From positions 1 to 64,000 of the forward strand of contig NZ_JAUYTR010000005.1 of assembly GCF_030695065.1 (NCBI RefSeq): a DNA stretch of 64,000 bases. Reading direction: 5' to 3'. This DNA comes from Sediminibacterium sp. (GTDB lineage Bacteria; Bacteroidota; Bacteroidia; Chitinophagales; Chitinophagaceae). The translations under genes were made by a program, and so were the position numbers. Shown piece after piece: positions 43,597 through 52,859 of the stretch (positions are counted from its first letter, which is position 1; the number at the start of each line of letters is the position of its first letter). The notes beneath the pieces were generated by a model. It was not told where the DNA came from. It was given only the letters and a program-made list of their open reading frames with translations, and ran no database searches.

Positions 43597-45120
43597 TTAG
43601 TACCCTGCAGTTTGCTTTAATAAAGGATCGGCATTTAACATTGCCAATGACAATGGCAATAAAAATTTAGCCGTACTGCTTGGGTTTAAAAAAGCAGGAT
43701 TAATATTTGCATATACATAAGCGTCTCCCGCTCTACGCAAAGCCCACCAACGCTTTCCTTCTCCAATAAATTCTCTTAGGTATTCATCTAATATGGCATT
43801 CATATTAGCAGTTTGGCTACCACTTACATATGGAGTATAACCAGCGCCATAAGCTCTTAGCCTGATGGCATTTATTTCGGCAGAAATGTCTTCACCCAAT
43901 TTAGCTTTTGCTTCTGCTAATAATAATAACACATCTGCATAGCGATAGATAGGATAATCGTTATTGTATACCTGTGAGGTACCGGCAACTGTTCCTAAAT
44001 ACTTGGTTAACATAACACCTCTTATGGCAAATGGAGCCGCATTAGAATACATTACCCTGAATGTATTGGCAACTCTTTGATCAGCCGCACCTGTTGTTAA
44101 CCTAGTTAAAATAGCAGGATTAATTCCTACTCTGTTGGCACCATTTACATATGGATATACAGAAGAAACAGTAGGTGTTGCAGATTGTGTGAATGATAAA
44201 GTATTTGCCTGAATAGAATTGACAGAGAAACTTCCAAAGAATGTTAATTGCGATTGTTGCAATTCGTAGTTGATTGCAAAAATCATTTCAGCATTATTCA
44301 CTTTTTTGGTGGGATCAAAAATGTCTCTATAGTTGGCTTGTAAGTTTAGGGTTGCACCCTGTAAATTTCTTACTTCTTGTAAAGCTGCTTTAGCAGTAGT
44401 TAAATCGGCTGTTCCGCCACCCATATGGGTTCCAGACCAAATAAAAGCATCGCCCTTTAATACTAGTGTAGCTAATTTACTCCATACCACACGCTTATCT
44501 GTTGATATAGGTGTTGCAGTTCCAAATAATTCCAATGACTTAGCAATATCAGCTTTTACTTGAAGCATAATTGAATCTGCCCCAGTTCTTGGCTTATAGG
44601 TTTCTGCGGTATTAGTTAATGTTTCAACTGGTTCTGTGTTTAAAGGAACTGCTCCCCAAGTTCTAAGCATGGTATAATATACATAAGCCCTTAAGCCATG
44701 TACTTCTGCTAATATTCTCGTTTTTTCTGCTTCAGGCAATGGAGTCTGCGGTATAATCTTAATGACATTATTAAAGTTATACAACAAGTTGTACATACCA
44801 CCCCAGTTGGTAAACGGAACGTTCAAGCTACTGATATTATGTCTGTACAAATTTTGTAGGCCACCATCTACACTTTCCGTAAATACCCCGTCTACCCAAG
44901 TATCTCCACGCATTTCTCCTAATTGAAAAAATGTACTAGCATATGAACGGAACAAACCATAAGTACCATAGTACAATGTTCTTGCTGCGTTGGGATCTTT
45001 TAATGCCTGGTCTTTGCTGATGCTGCTTTGCGGCAACACTTCATCTAATTTTTTGGTGCAAGATGACGCACTTAGCATAACTAAGAGTGCACCTGCTATA
45101 AATAGTTTATTGTATTTCAT
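43597..45120 (-). CDS. susD: SusD/RagB-family glycan-binding lipoprotein
   Basis: A 507-residue surface lipoprotein that forms the lid of the SusC channel. Signal MKYNKLFIAGALLVMLSASS with Cys21 lipobox (SSC); SusD_RagB N-domain (LPQSSISKDQALKDPNAART, RTLYYGTYGLFRSY), NNVIKIIPQTPLPEAEKTRI and AEVHGLRAYVYYTMLRTWGA (the family's RALRAY-type TPR motif), and the C-terminal YRYADVLLLLAEAKAKLG with FIGEGKRWWALRRAG. The ATG at 45120 begins the signal; an in-frame upstream ATG adds eight residues. Four bases before susC's stop on the same strand. Confidence 0.95.
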   Translation of the reverse strand: MKYNKLFIAGALLVMLSASSCTKKLDEVLPQSSISKDQALKDPNAARTLYYGTYGLFRSYASTFFQLGEMRGDTWVDGVFTESVDGGLQNLYRHNISSLNVPFTNWGGMYNLLYNFNNVIKIIPQTPLPEAEKTRILAEVHGLRAYVYYTMLRTWGAVPLNTEPVETLTNTAETYKPRTGADSIMLQVKADIAKSLELFGTATPISTDKRVVWSKLATLVLKGDAFIWSGTHMGGGTADLTTAKAALQEVRNLQGATLNLQANYRDIFDPTKKVNNAEMIFAINYELQQSQLTFFGSFSVNSIQANTLSFTQSATPTVSSVYPYVNGANRVGINPAILTRLTTGAADQRVANTFRVMYSNAAPFAIRGVMLTKYLGTVAGTSQVYNNDYPIYRYADVLLLLAEAKAKLGEDISAEINAIRLRAYGAGYTPYVSGSQTANMNAILDEYLREFIGEGKRWWALRRAGDAYVYANINPAFLNPSSTAKFLLPLSLAMLNADPLLKQTAGY

Positions 45121-45148
45121 TTCAATCATTTTTAGGTTGAACAATCAA

Positions 45149-48100
45149 TTATAATGTTACTCTTACTCCAATGGTTAATCTTCTTGGTAAAGGAAATTTA
45201 CCTTGGTCTACACCACCCACTTCAGGGAAGTTGCCACTGTATCCAGATAAGTAGAATAAGTTAGATCCGGTAACATTTACACTGAGTCCTTTTACTCTAT
45301 TGGCCAAATACCTGCTGATGATAGAAGTAGGTAAATCGTACGCCAAGGTTAACTCTCTTAACATTACATAATCTCCTTTCTCCCATAAATTGGCTGCTGG
45401 ATTATTACCACTCGCATCCGTTGCATAGTTTCTTCCTTGGTTTGCCCAATAGTATCTAGGCATGGTTCCTGTTGGATTGGTTGGTGACCATGTTTTTAAT
45501 ACATCGGTAGTAGAGTTTTGTGACCCTTGTACCTGGCTTAATCCTCTTACGATTTGATTGTTTAATACTACAAATCCAAATGCATAATCAAATTGCGCAT
45601 ACAAACGAACACCTTTGAATGAAGAAGCAATATTGAATCCACCCATATGTTGTGGAGTGGTTCTTCCTACATATACAAACTGACGACTATCAATGGTGTC
45701 ATTTGGATTTACCTGATGCCACTGTGCATCTCCCAATTGCTTAATACGCTTATTGTTATATGGCAAGAATGCATTGTACACATTTGCATCTCTAGCAATA
45801 GTTGATGGATCGGTATAAATTCCATTCCACTTTGGTGCCCATACTTCGTCTAAACCAATACGCTGTCCTTCTACTAATCCTCTAACATAAATTTGTTGGC
45901 CCGGATTTTTTGGATCCCATACAAAGAACCCACTGGTTCTATTGCCTTCTAAGCCATTAAAAGGTAATTTCTTAGCATAACTTTTTACATGAAAATAGTT
46001 TGCTCCTACCGATAAACTAAATCCATCATTGGTTTTTGGCTCAATAATTTTTGCATTCACTACTAGTTCAATTCCTCTATTTTGCAATTGACCTAAGTTG
46101 GTAGTAAAACTGTTGAATCCTGTTTGAGAAGAAATATTTAAACCAGCTAATTTATCGAACACATCTCTTACAAAATAGTCTACGTTCAAAGTAATTTTCT
46201 CATTAAAAAATCCTGCGTCTAATCCAAAGTTTAAGCTATTGGTACGCTCCCATCTTACATCTGAATTAATATAGTTCCCTACAAATGTTCCACCAAATCC
46301 ATTGTAGGTTCCTGCGTTGTTATACACTTGTGATGTTGCAAAAAAGCCCAATGAACTTACGTTACCATTTACTCCATAACTTAATCTTGGCTTGATTCTA
46401 TTTACGTATTTAGACAAAGTAGTATTCTTGTAGAATGCCTCTTCATGTAAATTCCATCCCAATGAAACCCCTGGGAATGTTCCGTAGTAATTTCCTTTCT
46501 TTAAGCGGCTTGATCCATCTACCCTTACCACTGCAGTTAACAAGTAACGATTCTGGTAAGAATAATTAAGGCGTGCAATAGAAGAAGCAATTCTTTCCCA
46601 CTGATCAAAGTTGGATGAAGCACCTGCTGGATTTACAATAGTAGTTCCTTGTACGTTTGGCGGTGTTGCTGCAGTTAACCAAGGAATTAAATCGGTTGGT
46701 GACCCCTGAGCAAAACCTGATGTTACATAGTTTTTGTAATCATAAAATTCCATACCAGCCAAGGCAGTTACATTATGGTCTTTAAATCTTTTGCTGAATT
46801 GTAAAAACGCATTAGTAGTGTACTGCATGGTTTTAGTGGTATTGAAACTTGCAGGCCTGTTGGTATTCATTGCTCCACCATTACCTTGTTGATAGGCTTT
46901 GGTAAAGAAATTGTTATTGGTGTATTGATAATATCCAGAACCACTTGCCAATACTTTTAAATAAGGAAGTATGGTGTACTCTAAATTAATACCACCTAAA
47001 AATCTTTGTTGATTGGTATTGTTAACTGTTAAGTTGCTCCAATAGGCTGGGTTACCTAAGGTTACATCATTTGGACCAGGCAATATTTCGCCAGTTGCAA
47101 AATTGGTGTAACGAATAGTAGGAGCTACTCCTACAAAACGCTGCAATAATCCGCCAGCGGCGCCACCTTCAGGATCTACTCCACCAAAACCTCCATAAGG
47201 CAATGCCTGCTCTACGTTGTAAGCACTAATATTGGTAGATACTTTTAATCGCTCCCCAATATTTAGTCCGCCATTAAAGTTTACGTTCAAACGCTTTAAT
47301 TGAGAACCAATAATCATACCATTGTCTCTTACAGAACCCAATGACAATGCATAGTTGCCTTGATCGTTGGCTCCAGAAAAATTGATATTGTGTTCACTGG
47401 TATTATTTTGTTGCAAAATCATTGCTTCTCTTTCTCTAGCACTTAAGTCTACAAAAACCAAGCTGTCCATTTGCGAAACATTGAATGGATTGGGATCTAC
47501 CAATAAACGCCATCTTGAATCGTTCAATAAAAAACGATTCTGATTGTTTAATAACTGCGTGGTATACAAACCTACATCTGATCTCCAACCTGAGTTTACT
47601 GCCCATCCCCATGCACCCAATAATTGGTTGCGATCGGTATTCATAGCACCTGCATTATTATCTAAAGAGTCTCCTCTAAATCTTGCTTGTAATCCTAAGC
47701 GATTCATTCTGATATAATCAGATGCATTTAAATATTCAGAAGGATTCTTTCGTACAAAGTTGGTGGTGTTGTTATAAGAATAAGTGACTTGCGCTTTTCC
47801 TTTCTTTCCTTTTTTAGTTGAAACCAAAACAACTCCATTGGCAGCTCTTGCTCCATATATTGCAGTAGTTGCAGCATCTTTTAATAGGTCGATACTTGCA
47901 ACATCATTAATGTCTAAACCATACAATGAAGGAACAATTACGCCGTCTACAATAAATAGCGGTGTGCCACCTCCACCAAAATCGGTTCCTCCTCTAAATG
48001 TAATAGAAGGAGTGGTACCTGGCTGACCTGTACGTTGTTGAATTCTTAAACCTGGGGCATTACCCTGTAACACGGTTGCTACGTTGGTAGTAGGACTGTG

Positions 48101-48496
48101 CTCAAATGCTTTTGGATTAACCGTTACTACTGCTCCTGTTAATTCCTTTCTTTTTTGAGAACCATAACCAGTTACTACCACATCTTCTAATTCACTAACA
48201 ATTGTTGCAAGTGTTAGGTCTACAATGGCACTGGATCCTACCAACACTTCGCGTGGTGTAAATCCAATCATTGAAAAAACAAGGGTACTGCCTTCTGTTG
48301 CTTCAATTGTGTAAGCACCTTGTGCATTAGATTGGGTACCTGTTTTTTTACCCTTGATGGTAACGGAAACACCAGAAAGAGGTTTTGCCTCATCGTTCAG
48401 GATGGTTCCTGAAACTTTTTTGGTTTGGGCTAATAACGCAGTGGAGAGCATTGTGAACAACGCAACAACACAGAGTCTAAAGCAGTTTAAGTTCAT
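45149..48496 (-). CDS. susC: SusC/RagA-family TonB-dependent transporter
   Basis: A 1115-residue outer-membrane importer, presumably for sialic-acid-containing oligosaccharides or free sialic acid. Signal to LLAQ (residue ~23); carboxypeptidase-like domain (VSGTILNDEAKPLSGVSVTI); TonB/plug region with VVTGYGSQKRKELTGAVVTV and the SusC-type signature GIQVRS-equivalent PSITFRGGTDFGGGGTPLFI, VDGVIVPSLYGLDINDVASI, LKDAATTAIYGARAANGVVL; then the barrel ending RRLTIGVRVTL. It is the first gene of the minus-strand cluster and follows a palindromic operator. Confidence 0.95.
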   Translation of the reverse strand: MNLNCFRLCVVALFTMLSTALLAQTKKVSGTILNDEAKPLSGVSVTIKGKKTGTQSNAQGAYTIEATEGSTLVFSMIGFTPREVLVGSSAIVDLTLATIVSELEDVVVTGYGSQKRKELTGAVVTVNPKAFEHSPTTNVATVLQGNAPGLRIQQRTGQPGTTPSITFRGGTDFGGGGTPLFIVDGVIVPSLYGLDINDVASIDLLKDAATTAIYGARAANGVVLVSTKKGKKGKAQVTYSYNNTTNFVRKNPSEYLNASDYIRMNRLGLQARFRGDSLDNNAGAMNTDRNQLLGAWGWAVNSGWRSDVGLYTTQLLNNQNRFLLNDSRWRLLVDPNPFNVSQMDSLVFVDLSAREREAMILQQNNTSEHNINFSGANDQGNYALSLGSVRDNGMIIGSQLKRLNVNFNGGLNIGERLKVSTNISAYNVEQALPYGGFGGVDPEGGAAGGLLQRFVGVAPTIRYTNFATGEILPGPNDVTLGNPAYWSNLTVNNTNQQRFLGGINLEYTILPYLKVLASGSGYYQYTNNNFFTKAYQQGNGGAMNTNRPASFNTTKTMQYTTNAFLQFSKRFKDHNVTALAGMEFYDYKNYVTSGFAQGSPTDLIPWLTAATPPNVQGTTIVNPAGASSNFDQWERIASSIARLNYSYQNRYLLTAVVRVDGSSRLKKGNYYGTFPGVSLGWNLHEEAFYKNTTLSKYVNRIKPRLSYGVNGNVSSLGFFATSQVYNNAGTYNGFGGTFVGNYINSDVRWERTNSLNFGLDAGFFNEKITLNVDYFVRDVFDKLAGLNISSQTGFNSFTTNLGQLQNRGIELVVNAKIIEPKTNDGFSLSVGANYFHVKSYAKKLPFNGLEGNRTSGFFVWDPKNPGQQIYVRGLVEGQRIGLDEVWAPKWNGIYTDPSTIARDANVYNAFLPYNNKRIKQLGDAQWHQVNPNDTIDSRQFVYVGRTTPQHMGGFNIASSFKGVRLYAQFDYAFGFVVLNNQIVRGLSQVQGSQNSTTDVLKTWSPTNPTGTMPRYYWANQGRNYATDASGNNPAANLWEKGDYVMLRELTLAYDLPTSIISRYLANRVKGLSVNVTGSNLFYLSGYSGNFPEVGGVDQGKFPLPRRLTIGVRVTL

Positions 48497-48520
48497 GGCG
48501 AGCGATTTAGTTTTTTTGTA

Positions 48521-48535
48521 TTATGTATGACATAA
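48521..48535. promoter_or_regulatory. Palindromic operator at the susC promoter
   Basis: TTATGT-ATG-ACATAA is a perfect 6-3-6 palindrome whose core GT-N3-AC is the half-site form used by FadR-subfamily GntR regulators. It lies 25 bases upstream of the susC ATG, in the region divergent from the GntR gene. A TATTTTTA sequence (minus strand, 48540-48533), one change from TAnnTTTG, overlaps it, so binding would block transcription. Confidence 0.6.
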
Positions 48536-48680
48536 AAATAAATAGCTTTAATTGATATTGCAAAATAATTTTTAACAATTTTATAATATATTGATTTTTA
48601 ACACCTTATGAGTTAGTTGAAAATTAGCTGCATTTTTGGTAACTTTACAAGTGTTAAATATTAAGTAATACATATTCTGG

Positions 48681-49388
48681 ATGAATTTAGCCTTACTCAG
48701 ATCCGAAATGAAACCAATGGACACCAGCTCCTTGGTAGACAAAGTGGAAGAAAGCCTGGTAGACTTACTGCAAAAGCGCAAACTTTCGGTAGGAGATGTT
48801 ATACCTAAAGAAATTGAATTAGCTGAAACACTGGGTGTAAGTAGAACCGTTATTAGAGAAGCATTAACGCGCTTGCGTTTAATGGGCTTAATAGAATCAA
48901 AAAAGAAAAAAGGCTCGGTTATTACCAGCCCAGATATTTTTGGAATGATGAGTAAGAGTATGAATCCACATATTCTTGCACCCGAAACATTAAAAGAAAT
49001 TTTTGAAATAAGACTGGTCTTAGAAATTGGGATGGCCGATTTATTGTTTCATAGAATTACAAAAGAAGATATAGCTGCATTAAGACAAATTGTTGCAGAT
49101 GAACCGCCCGCAACTCAATACCACTTATTTAATATTGAACACGAGATTGCTTTTCATGGTAAGCTCTACGAAATCACTGGTAATGCTACTTTGAAGCGTT
49201 TCCAGAAAATGTTATTGCCTGTTTTTGATTACGTACACAACAGTGGCTTACTCAAAAAGCAACCCATGTTAAAGATGTTCGTATCGCACAAAGAATTGGT
49301 AGACTTTTTAGAAAATGGTACCCCTGAAGAATTTAGAAATGGTATGCGCTCGCATTTAGAAAATCACTTTACGAGGTTGTTTGAGTAA
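48681..49388 (+). CDS. GntR/FadR-family regulator of the sialic acid locus
   Basis: A 235-residue regulator. Winged HTH at residues ~20-85 (SLVDLLQKRKLSVGDVIPKE, IELAETLGVSRTVIREALTR, LRLMGLIESKKKKGSVI) and an FCD effector domain (LKEIFEIRLVLEIGMADLLF, FNIEHEIAFHGKLYEITGN, SHKELVDFLENGTPEEFRNG) with metal-ligand histidines. Same subfamily as NanR of E. coli, which responds to sialic acid. It is divergent from the susC-led cluster, the classical place for its regulator, and likely binds the TTATGT-ATG-ACATAA palindrome. ATG at 48708 is an alternative start. Confidence 0.85.
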   Translation: MNLALLRSEMKPMDTSSLVDKVEESLVDLLQKRKLSVGDVIPKEIELAETLGVSRTVIREALTRLRLMGLIESKKKKGSVITSPDIFGMMSKSMNPHILAPETLKEIFEIRLVLEIGMADLLFHRITKEDIAALRQIVADEPPATQYHLFNIEHEIAFHGKLYEITGNATLKRFQKMLLPVFDYVHNSGLLKKQPMLKMFVSHKELVDFLENGTPEEFRNGMRSHLENHFTRLFE

Positions 49389-49485
49389 TCAACTGGCGCA
49401 ATTAATATAAATTAGGCTAGTCAACTGTCTTAATTTGCATTAATTAGGTTAGTGGTATTAATAAATTTTCATTTTGAAGTCAAGA

Positions 49486-49604
49486 AATAAAAAATGCCCG
49501 ATAAACGGGCACTTAGTGATGTTATTGGATCACTGATTCTGTAAAACAGATATATCAGGCGAGACATATATATATGTCCTCTTTAATTTCAGAGCACAAA
49601 CATA
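49486..49604 (-). ncRNA. Candidate structured small RNA with own promoter and terminator
   Basis: Read on the minus strand: TATGTTTG (49604-49597), a perfect -7 box, then a transcript of about 105 bases from near 49590. It contains three hairpins: GACATAT/ATATGTC (49578-49563), a 10-bp stem CTGAT+TCTGT with ACAGA+ATCAG (49558-49533), and AGTGAT/ATCACT (49534-49515). It ends in a terminator stem TGCCCG/CGGGCA (49511-49495) followed by six T residues. No reading frame with coding character was found. The family is not recognised; the call rests on promoter-structure-terminator order. Confidence 0.6.
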
Positions 49605-49684
49605 AACCAAAAAATGCAAAAAACTAACTAATATTGTTAATGAAATATAAATTAATTTGAATATATGTAATTTCTCATACAAAT

Positions 49685-50941
49685 ATGCTTCTAAATAAAC
49701 CACTTGTTAGATACCATTCTTTTGATAACCGTATTCAATTTCCTCCAAAAATTTCATCGAGCATTTTGAATGAATTTGGAGCTGCTGTAAAATTATGGAA
49801 ATTAAAAAGACCTTTTGATTTGCTAACAATAGATTTTAATTCTGTAGAAAAACCCTACCCGAATGGAATGTTGGGGATATTGTCAACAATTAGTTTTTTG
49901 CGAAATTCAGGAGCTAAACTAAAGGTTATACTACCAAATAATTCCAATGTTCGTCGTTTATTTATAAATAATAATTGGGCCCATTATTTAGACAATGATT
50001 TTCCTGTTTCAGAGAATAAACATGAAAGACATTTGGTAACAAGACAGTTCAAAGAATTTACTGAAATTGCTCCAATCATTAATGACTTTATGGACGTGGT
50101 ATTAAGGAGTATTAGATTACCCAAAGACATCATTTCCGCACTTGAATGGTCAGTTAACGAAATTTGTGACAATGTAATTAATCATTCAGATTCAATTACT
50201 GGAGGCTTTGTTCAAGTTGTAACCTTTCCTACCAATAATTCCCTTGCATTTACTGTTTCAGATTCAGGAAAAGGGATATTAAAATCATTAAAAGAAGGAA
50301 TACCAACACTTCAAACTGATTCACAAGCAATTGGTGAAGCAATAAAGTCTGGAGTAACAAGGAATAAAGAATTTGGTCAGGGAAATGGACTAGCAGGAAC
50401 GTTAAGAATAACTACAATGACTGAAGGTTCACTTGACATAACAAGTGGTTCTGCAAGAATTATTTCAACCTCTAGCTCAAATAAAGTATTTGAAAATGAA
50501 GATTTAAGAGCATTTGATGGGACATCAATTAGCGGTCAAATAATAACTAATAAAAAGTTTTCAATTAGCAAAGCATTGGAATTCAATGGAATTTTATATA
50601 CTCCAATAAATATAATAGATTTAGAATATGAAATGAAAGATCAAGATTGCCTTTTATTAGAAATGAAAAAAGAAACAACTGGAGTTGGCACAAGACAGTC
50701 TGGAAAACAGATGCGGAATAAAATAAATAATTTAATCCAATCTAAGAAAGGATATCCCATATATGTTGATTGGAATGGTATACCCGTGATTTCAAGCAGT
50801 TTTGCTGATGAATTTATGGGGAAATTATTTTTGGAAATTGGCCCATTAAATTTTTCTGCCACAATTCGCAATAAAAATATGGAACCCTTGATACAGCAGT
50901 TGTTAGATAAAGCAATTTCACAAAGACTAACACAAACTTGA
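49685..50941 (+). CDS. GHKL ATPase with STAS-like DUF4325 C-domain
   Basis: A 418-residue cytoplasmic protein. Residues ~15-120 have a STAS-like alternation ([35 protein letters not shown]). Residues ~140-250 are a histidine-kinase-type ATPase without a dimerisation/His domain: N box in [17 protein letters not shown]1 in [11 protein letters not shown]2 in [10 protein letters not shown]. Residues ~305-415 are DUF4325: [50 protein letters not shown]. The pattern recalls anti-sigma/anti-anti-sigma switch proteins fused in one chain. It stands alone and has no sigma-factor neighbour. Function unknown. Confidence 0.75.
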   Translation: MLLNKPLVRYHSFDNRIQFPPKISSSILNEFGAAVKLWKLKRPFDLLTIDFNSVEKPYPNGMLGILSTISFLRNSGAKLKVILPNNSNVRRLFINNNWAHYLDNDFPVSENKHERHLVTRQFKEFTEIAPIINDFMDVVLRSIRLPKDIISALEWSVNEICDNVINHSDSITGGFVQVVTFPTNNSLAFTVSDSGKGILKSLKEGIPTLQTDSQAIGEAIKSGVTRNKEFGQGNGLAGTLRITTMTEGSLDITSGSARIISTSSSNKVFENEDLRAFDGTSISGQIITNKKFSISKALEFNGILYTPINIIDLEYEMKDQDCLLLEMKKETTGVGTRQSGKQMRNKINNLIQSKKGYPIYVDWNGIPVISSSFADEFMGKLFLEIGPLNFSATIRNKNMEPLIQQLLDKAISQRLTQT

Positions 50942-50962
50942 TCTAATTAAAATTAGTTTTCA

Positions 50963-50988
50963 ACAAAAACCCCGACTATGTCGGGGTT
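50963..50988 (-). terminator. Terminator downstream of tRNA-Ser
   Basis: AACCCCGAC (50968-50976) pairs with GTCGGGGTT (50980-50988) around a 3-base loop. On the minus strand it runs into a T-rich tract (GTTTTTG), so it ends the tRNA transcript; it also converges with the DUF4325 gene 26 bases away and may serve both. Confidence 0.85.
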
Positions 50989-51007
50989 GTACTTCATTTT
51001 GTTGTTG

Positions 51008-51094
51008 CAGAGAGGAAGGGATTCGAACCCTCGAAACAGTTTCCCGTTTACACACTTTCCAGGCGTGCTCCTTCAACCACTCGGACACCTCTCT
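51008..51094 (-). tRNA. tRNA-Ser (anticodon GGA)
   Basis: On the minus strand the 87-base gene starts AGAGAGGTGTCCGAGTGG and ends with the complementary CCTCTCT arm plus discriminator G. The anticodon loop CTGGAAA gives GGA, the T arm reads GGGTTCGAATCCC, and a long variable arm (class II) is present, as expected for serine. CCA is not encoded. Confidence 0.96.
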
Positions 51095-51177
51095 GTTTAT
51101 GAATGGGTTTATTAATGGGCTGCAAATATAAGCGCAAAAAGCCCATATTTTTCAGCTTATCCACCCAGGATTGCTCA

Positions 51178-51945
51178 TCATCCCTTAAATAAAGCCATTG
51201 CGTTTGCTGTGGTAATGCTGGCTAACTCGGCAACCGTTATCCCTTTGGCCCCCGCCAATGCTTCTGCAATATGTATAAGATAAGCAGGTTCATTGCGCTT
51301 TCCACGATATGGCACGGGACTTAAATAAGGCGCATCGGTTTCTAAAACCAAGTGCTCCACCCCTATATTTTCTAAGGCTTTTGGCAAGCCGGCATTCTTG
51401 TAGGTAATAACGCCTCCAATGCCCATTAAAAAGCCCATGTCTACTATTTGCTTGGCCGATTCATAGGATCCACTAAAACAGTGAAAAATTCCTTTCAAAC
51501 CTTTTGCTGCAAAGGGTTTCACCATTTCAATGGTTTCTTGCATGGCGTTGCGGGTATGTATTACAATGGGCAGCCCTCTTTCGAGTGCCCAGCCCATTTG
51601 GATTTCAAATGCTTCCTGTTGCTGGGTTTTATATGTGGTATCCCAATAATAGTCTAGCCCTATCTCTCCTATGGCTGGAAAATGTCTTTGCTCCAACCAA
51701 TGTTGCACTATATTGAGCTCTTGCAAATAATTTTCTTTTACATAACAGGGATGCAATCCCATCATGGCTTTACATACCCCTGGGTAACCTGCTTCTAAAG
51801 CCAACATGGCGGGTATAGATTCACTGTCTATGCCAGGCAAATAAAACTGCTCCACCCCTTGCGCCTGAGCCCTTGCTATCACTGCATCCACATCATTTTT
51901 GAATTCTTCTACGTATAAATGGCAGTGCGTATCTATCAATTTCAT
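51178..51945 (-). CDS. tatD: TatD-family metal-dependent DNase
   Basis: A 255-residue TIM-barrel hydrolase. MKLIDTHCHLYVEEF carries the first His-x-His metal pair, MMGLHPCYVKEN, AIGEIGLDYYWDTTYKTQQQ the central Glu, IVIHTRNAMQETI and GIFHCFSGS further ligands, and VLETDAPYLSPVPYRGKRNE the final Asp and the TatD signature. TatD proteins are 3'-5' exonucleases linked to DNA repair and nuclease clean-up. ATG at 51945 gives the standard N-terminus; the in-frame ATG five codons upstream is less likely. Confidence 0.94.
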   Translation of the reverse strand: MKLIDTHCHLYVEEFKNDVDAVIARAQAQGVEQFYLPGIDSESIPAMLALEAGYPGVCKAMMGLHPCYVKENYLQELNIVQHWLEQRHFPAIGEIGLDYYWDTTYKTQQQEAFEIQMGWALERGLPIVIHTRNAMQETIEMVKPFAAKGLKGIFHCFSGSYESAKQIVDMGFLMGIGGVITYKNAGLPKALENIGVEHLVLETDAPYLSPVPYRGKRNEPAYLIHIAEALAGAKGITVAELASITTANAMALFKG

Positions 51946-52116
51946 TCGGTAAAATTCCACATTTTTTTTAGTGCTGCTAAAATAAAGTTCATGGCATTGC
52001 GTTTATATATGCACGACAGGCATTTAAACCATAAGACGATTACATAAGATATTAAATGAATCCCTGCGAATGTTGTAAAACTGCAGCAGTAACCTTTGTT
52101 TTCATAGGGTACGGAT

Positions 52117-52146
52117 TAAAAACAGGCCGGGGTTTCTACCCTGGCC
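52117..52146 (-). terminator. Terminator of the polysaccharide deacetylase gene
   Basis: GGCC-GGGT (52125-52133) pairs with ACCC-GGCC (52138-52146) with one mismatched pair; on the minus strand the stem runs into GTTTTTAA. It follows the deacetylase stop by about 60 bases. A T-rich run on the other side could let it act in both directions. Elsewhere 51946-52208 shows no gene. Confidence 0.7.
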
Positions 52147-52208
52147 TTCCATTTTTATAGCTTTTGGTAAACGTTTATCATCACTTATAAACGCTTGCTT
52201 CACTTTAA

Positions 52209-52811
52209 TTACAGCGCTTTAAACTGAAATCCCTGTTGCGTAAAATAATCAAGCATTTTAGGCAATGCGTATTGCATTCTTGAAAAAGCTTTGGCGCTAT
52301 CATGAAATACTACAATAGATCCTGCTTCGGTATGTTTAATGCAATAAGCCAAACATCCTTCTGGCGTTAGGAGTGGATCAAAATCTCCGCTGAGCACATC
52401 CCACATAATGATTTGTTTGTTGAGGGCTTTGGCTTGTGATCGCTTGATTCTTCCGTATGGTGGCCTAAATAAATTGCTGCTGATTACTTCTTCTGCTTGT
52501 TGAATATTGGCCAAGTATTCGTTATTGGGCGTATGCCATCCGTTTAAATGATGTTCGGTATGATTGCCAATAGTATGCCCTTCTTGAATAATGCGCTGGT
52601 ATATTTCTGGATGCAGCCGTACATTTTTTCCAATACAAAAAAAACTGGCTTTGGCCTGGTATGCTTTAAGGGTATCTAATACAAAGGGAGTGGCTATTTC
52701 ATGTGGACCATCATCAAACGTGAGGTAAATGGTTTTTTCGGTTGCGGGCATGCGCCAGGTATACCCCGAATAAATCATTCTTAACCACCATGGTGTTTTT
52801 ACCAAATACAT
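52209..52811 (-). CDS. Polysaccharide deacetylase (NodB/CE4 family)
   Basis: A 200-residue NodB-homology protein. Motif 1 IYLTFDDGPH (catalytic Asp-Asp), motif 2 HTIGNHTEHHLNGWH (His-x3-His-type metal site), motif 3 NLFRPPYGRIKRSQ, motif 4 MWDVLSGDFDPLL and motif 5 AGSIVVFHDSAKA. All catalytic positions are present. No clear signal peptide: the first 20 residues are amphipathic with a short aromatic stretch. It probably deacetylates an N-acetylated polymer such as peptidoglycan or chitin oligomers; the substrate cannot be read from sequence. Divergent from gltX. Confidence 0.92.
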   Translation of the reverse strand: MYLVKTPWWLRMIYSGYTWRMPATEKTIYLTFDDGPHEIATPFVLDTLKAYQAKASFFCIGKNVRLHPEIYQRIIQEGHTIGNHTEHHLNGWHTPNNEYLANIQQAEEVISSNLFRPPYGRIKRSQAKALNKQIIMWDVLSGDFDPLLTPEGCLAYCIKHTEAGSIVVFHDSAKAFSRMQYALPKMLDYFTQQGFQFKAL

Positions 52812-52847
52812 AGTTCAAAGATATTCATTAGGGCTGCATGAATGATT

Positions 52848-52855
52848 TATATTTG
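52848..52855 (+). promoter_or_regulatory. -7 box of gltX, four bases before the start codon
   Basis: TATATTTG is a perfect TAnnTTTG match ending four bases before the gltX ATG at 52860. With the usual spacing to the start of transcription, the mRNA would begin at or next to the start codon, that is, leaderless. Confidence 0.55.
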
Positions 52856-52859
52856 CAGC

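Noticed and set aside
49495-49511. Terminator of the GntR gene
   Set aside because: The T tract lies on the minus-strand side, so the stem terminates transcription coming from the right (the small RNA), not the plus-strand gene.
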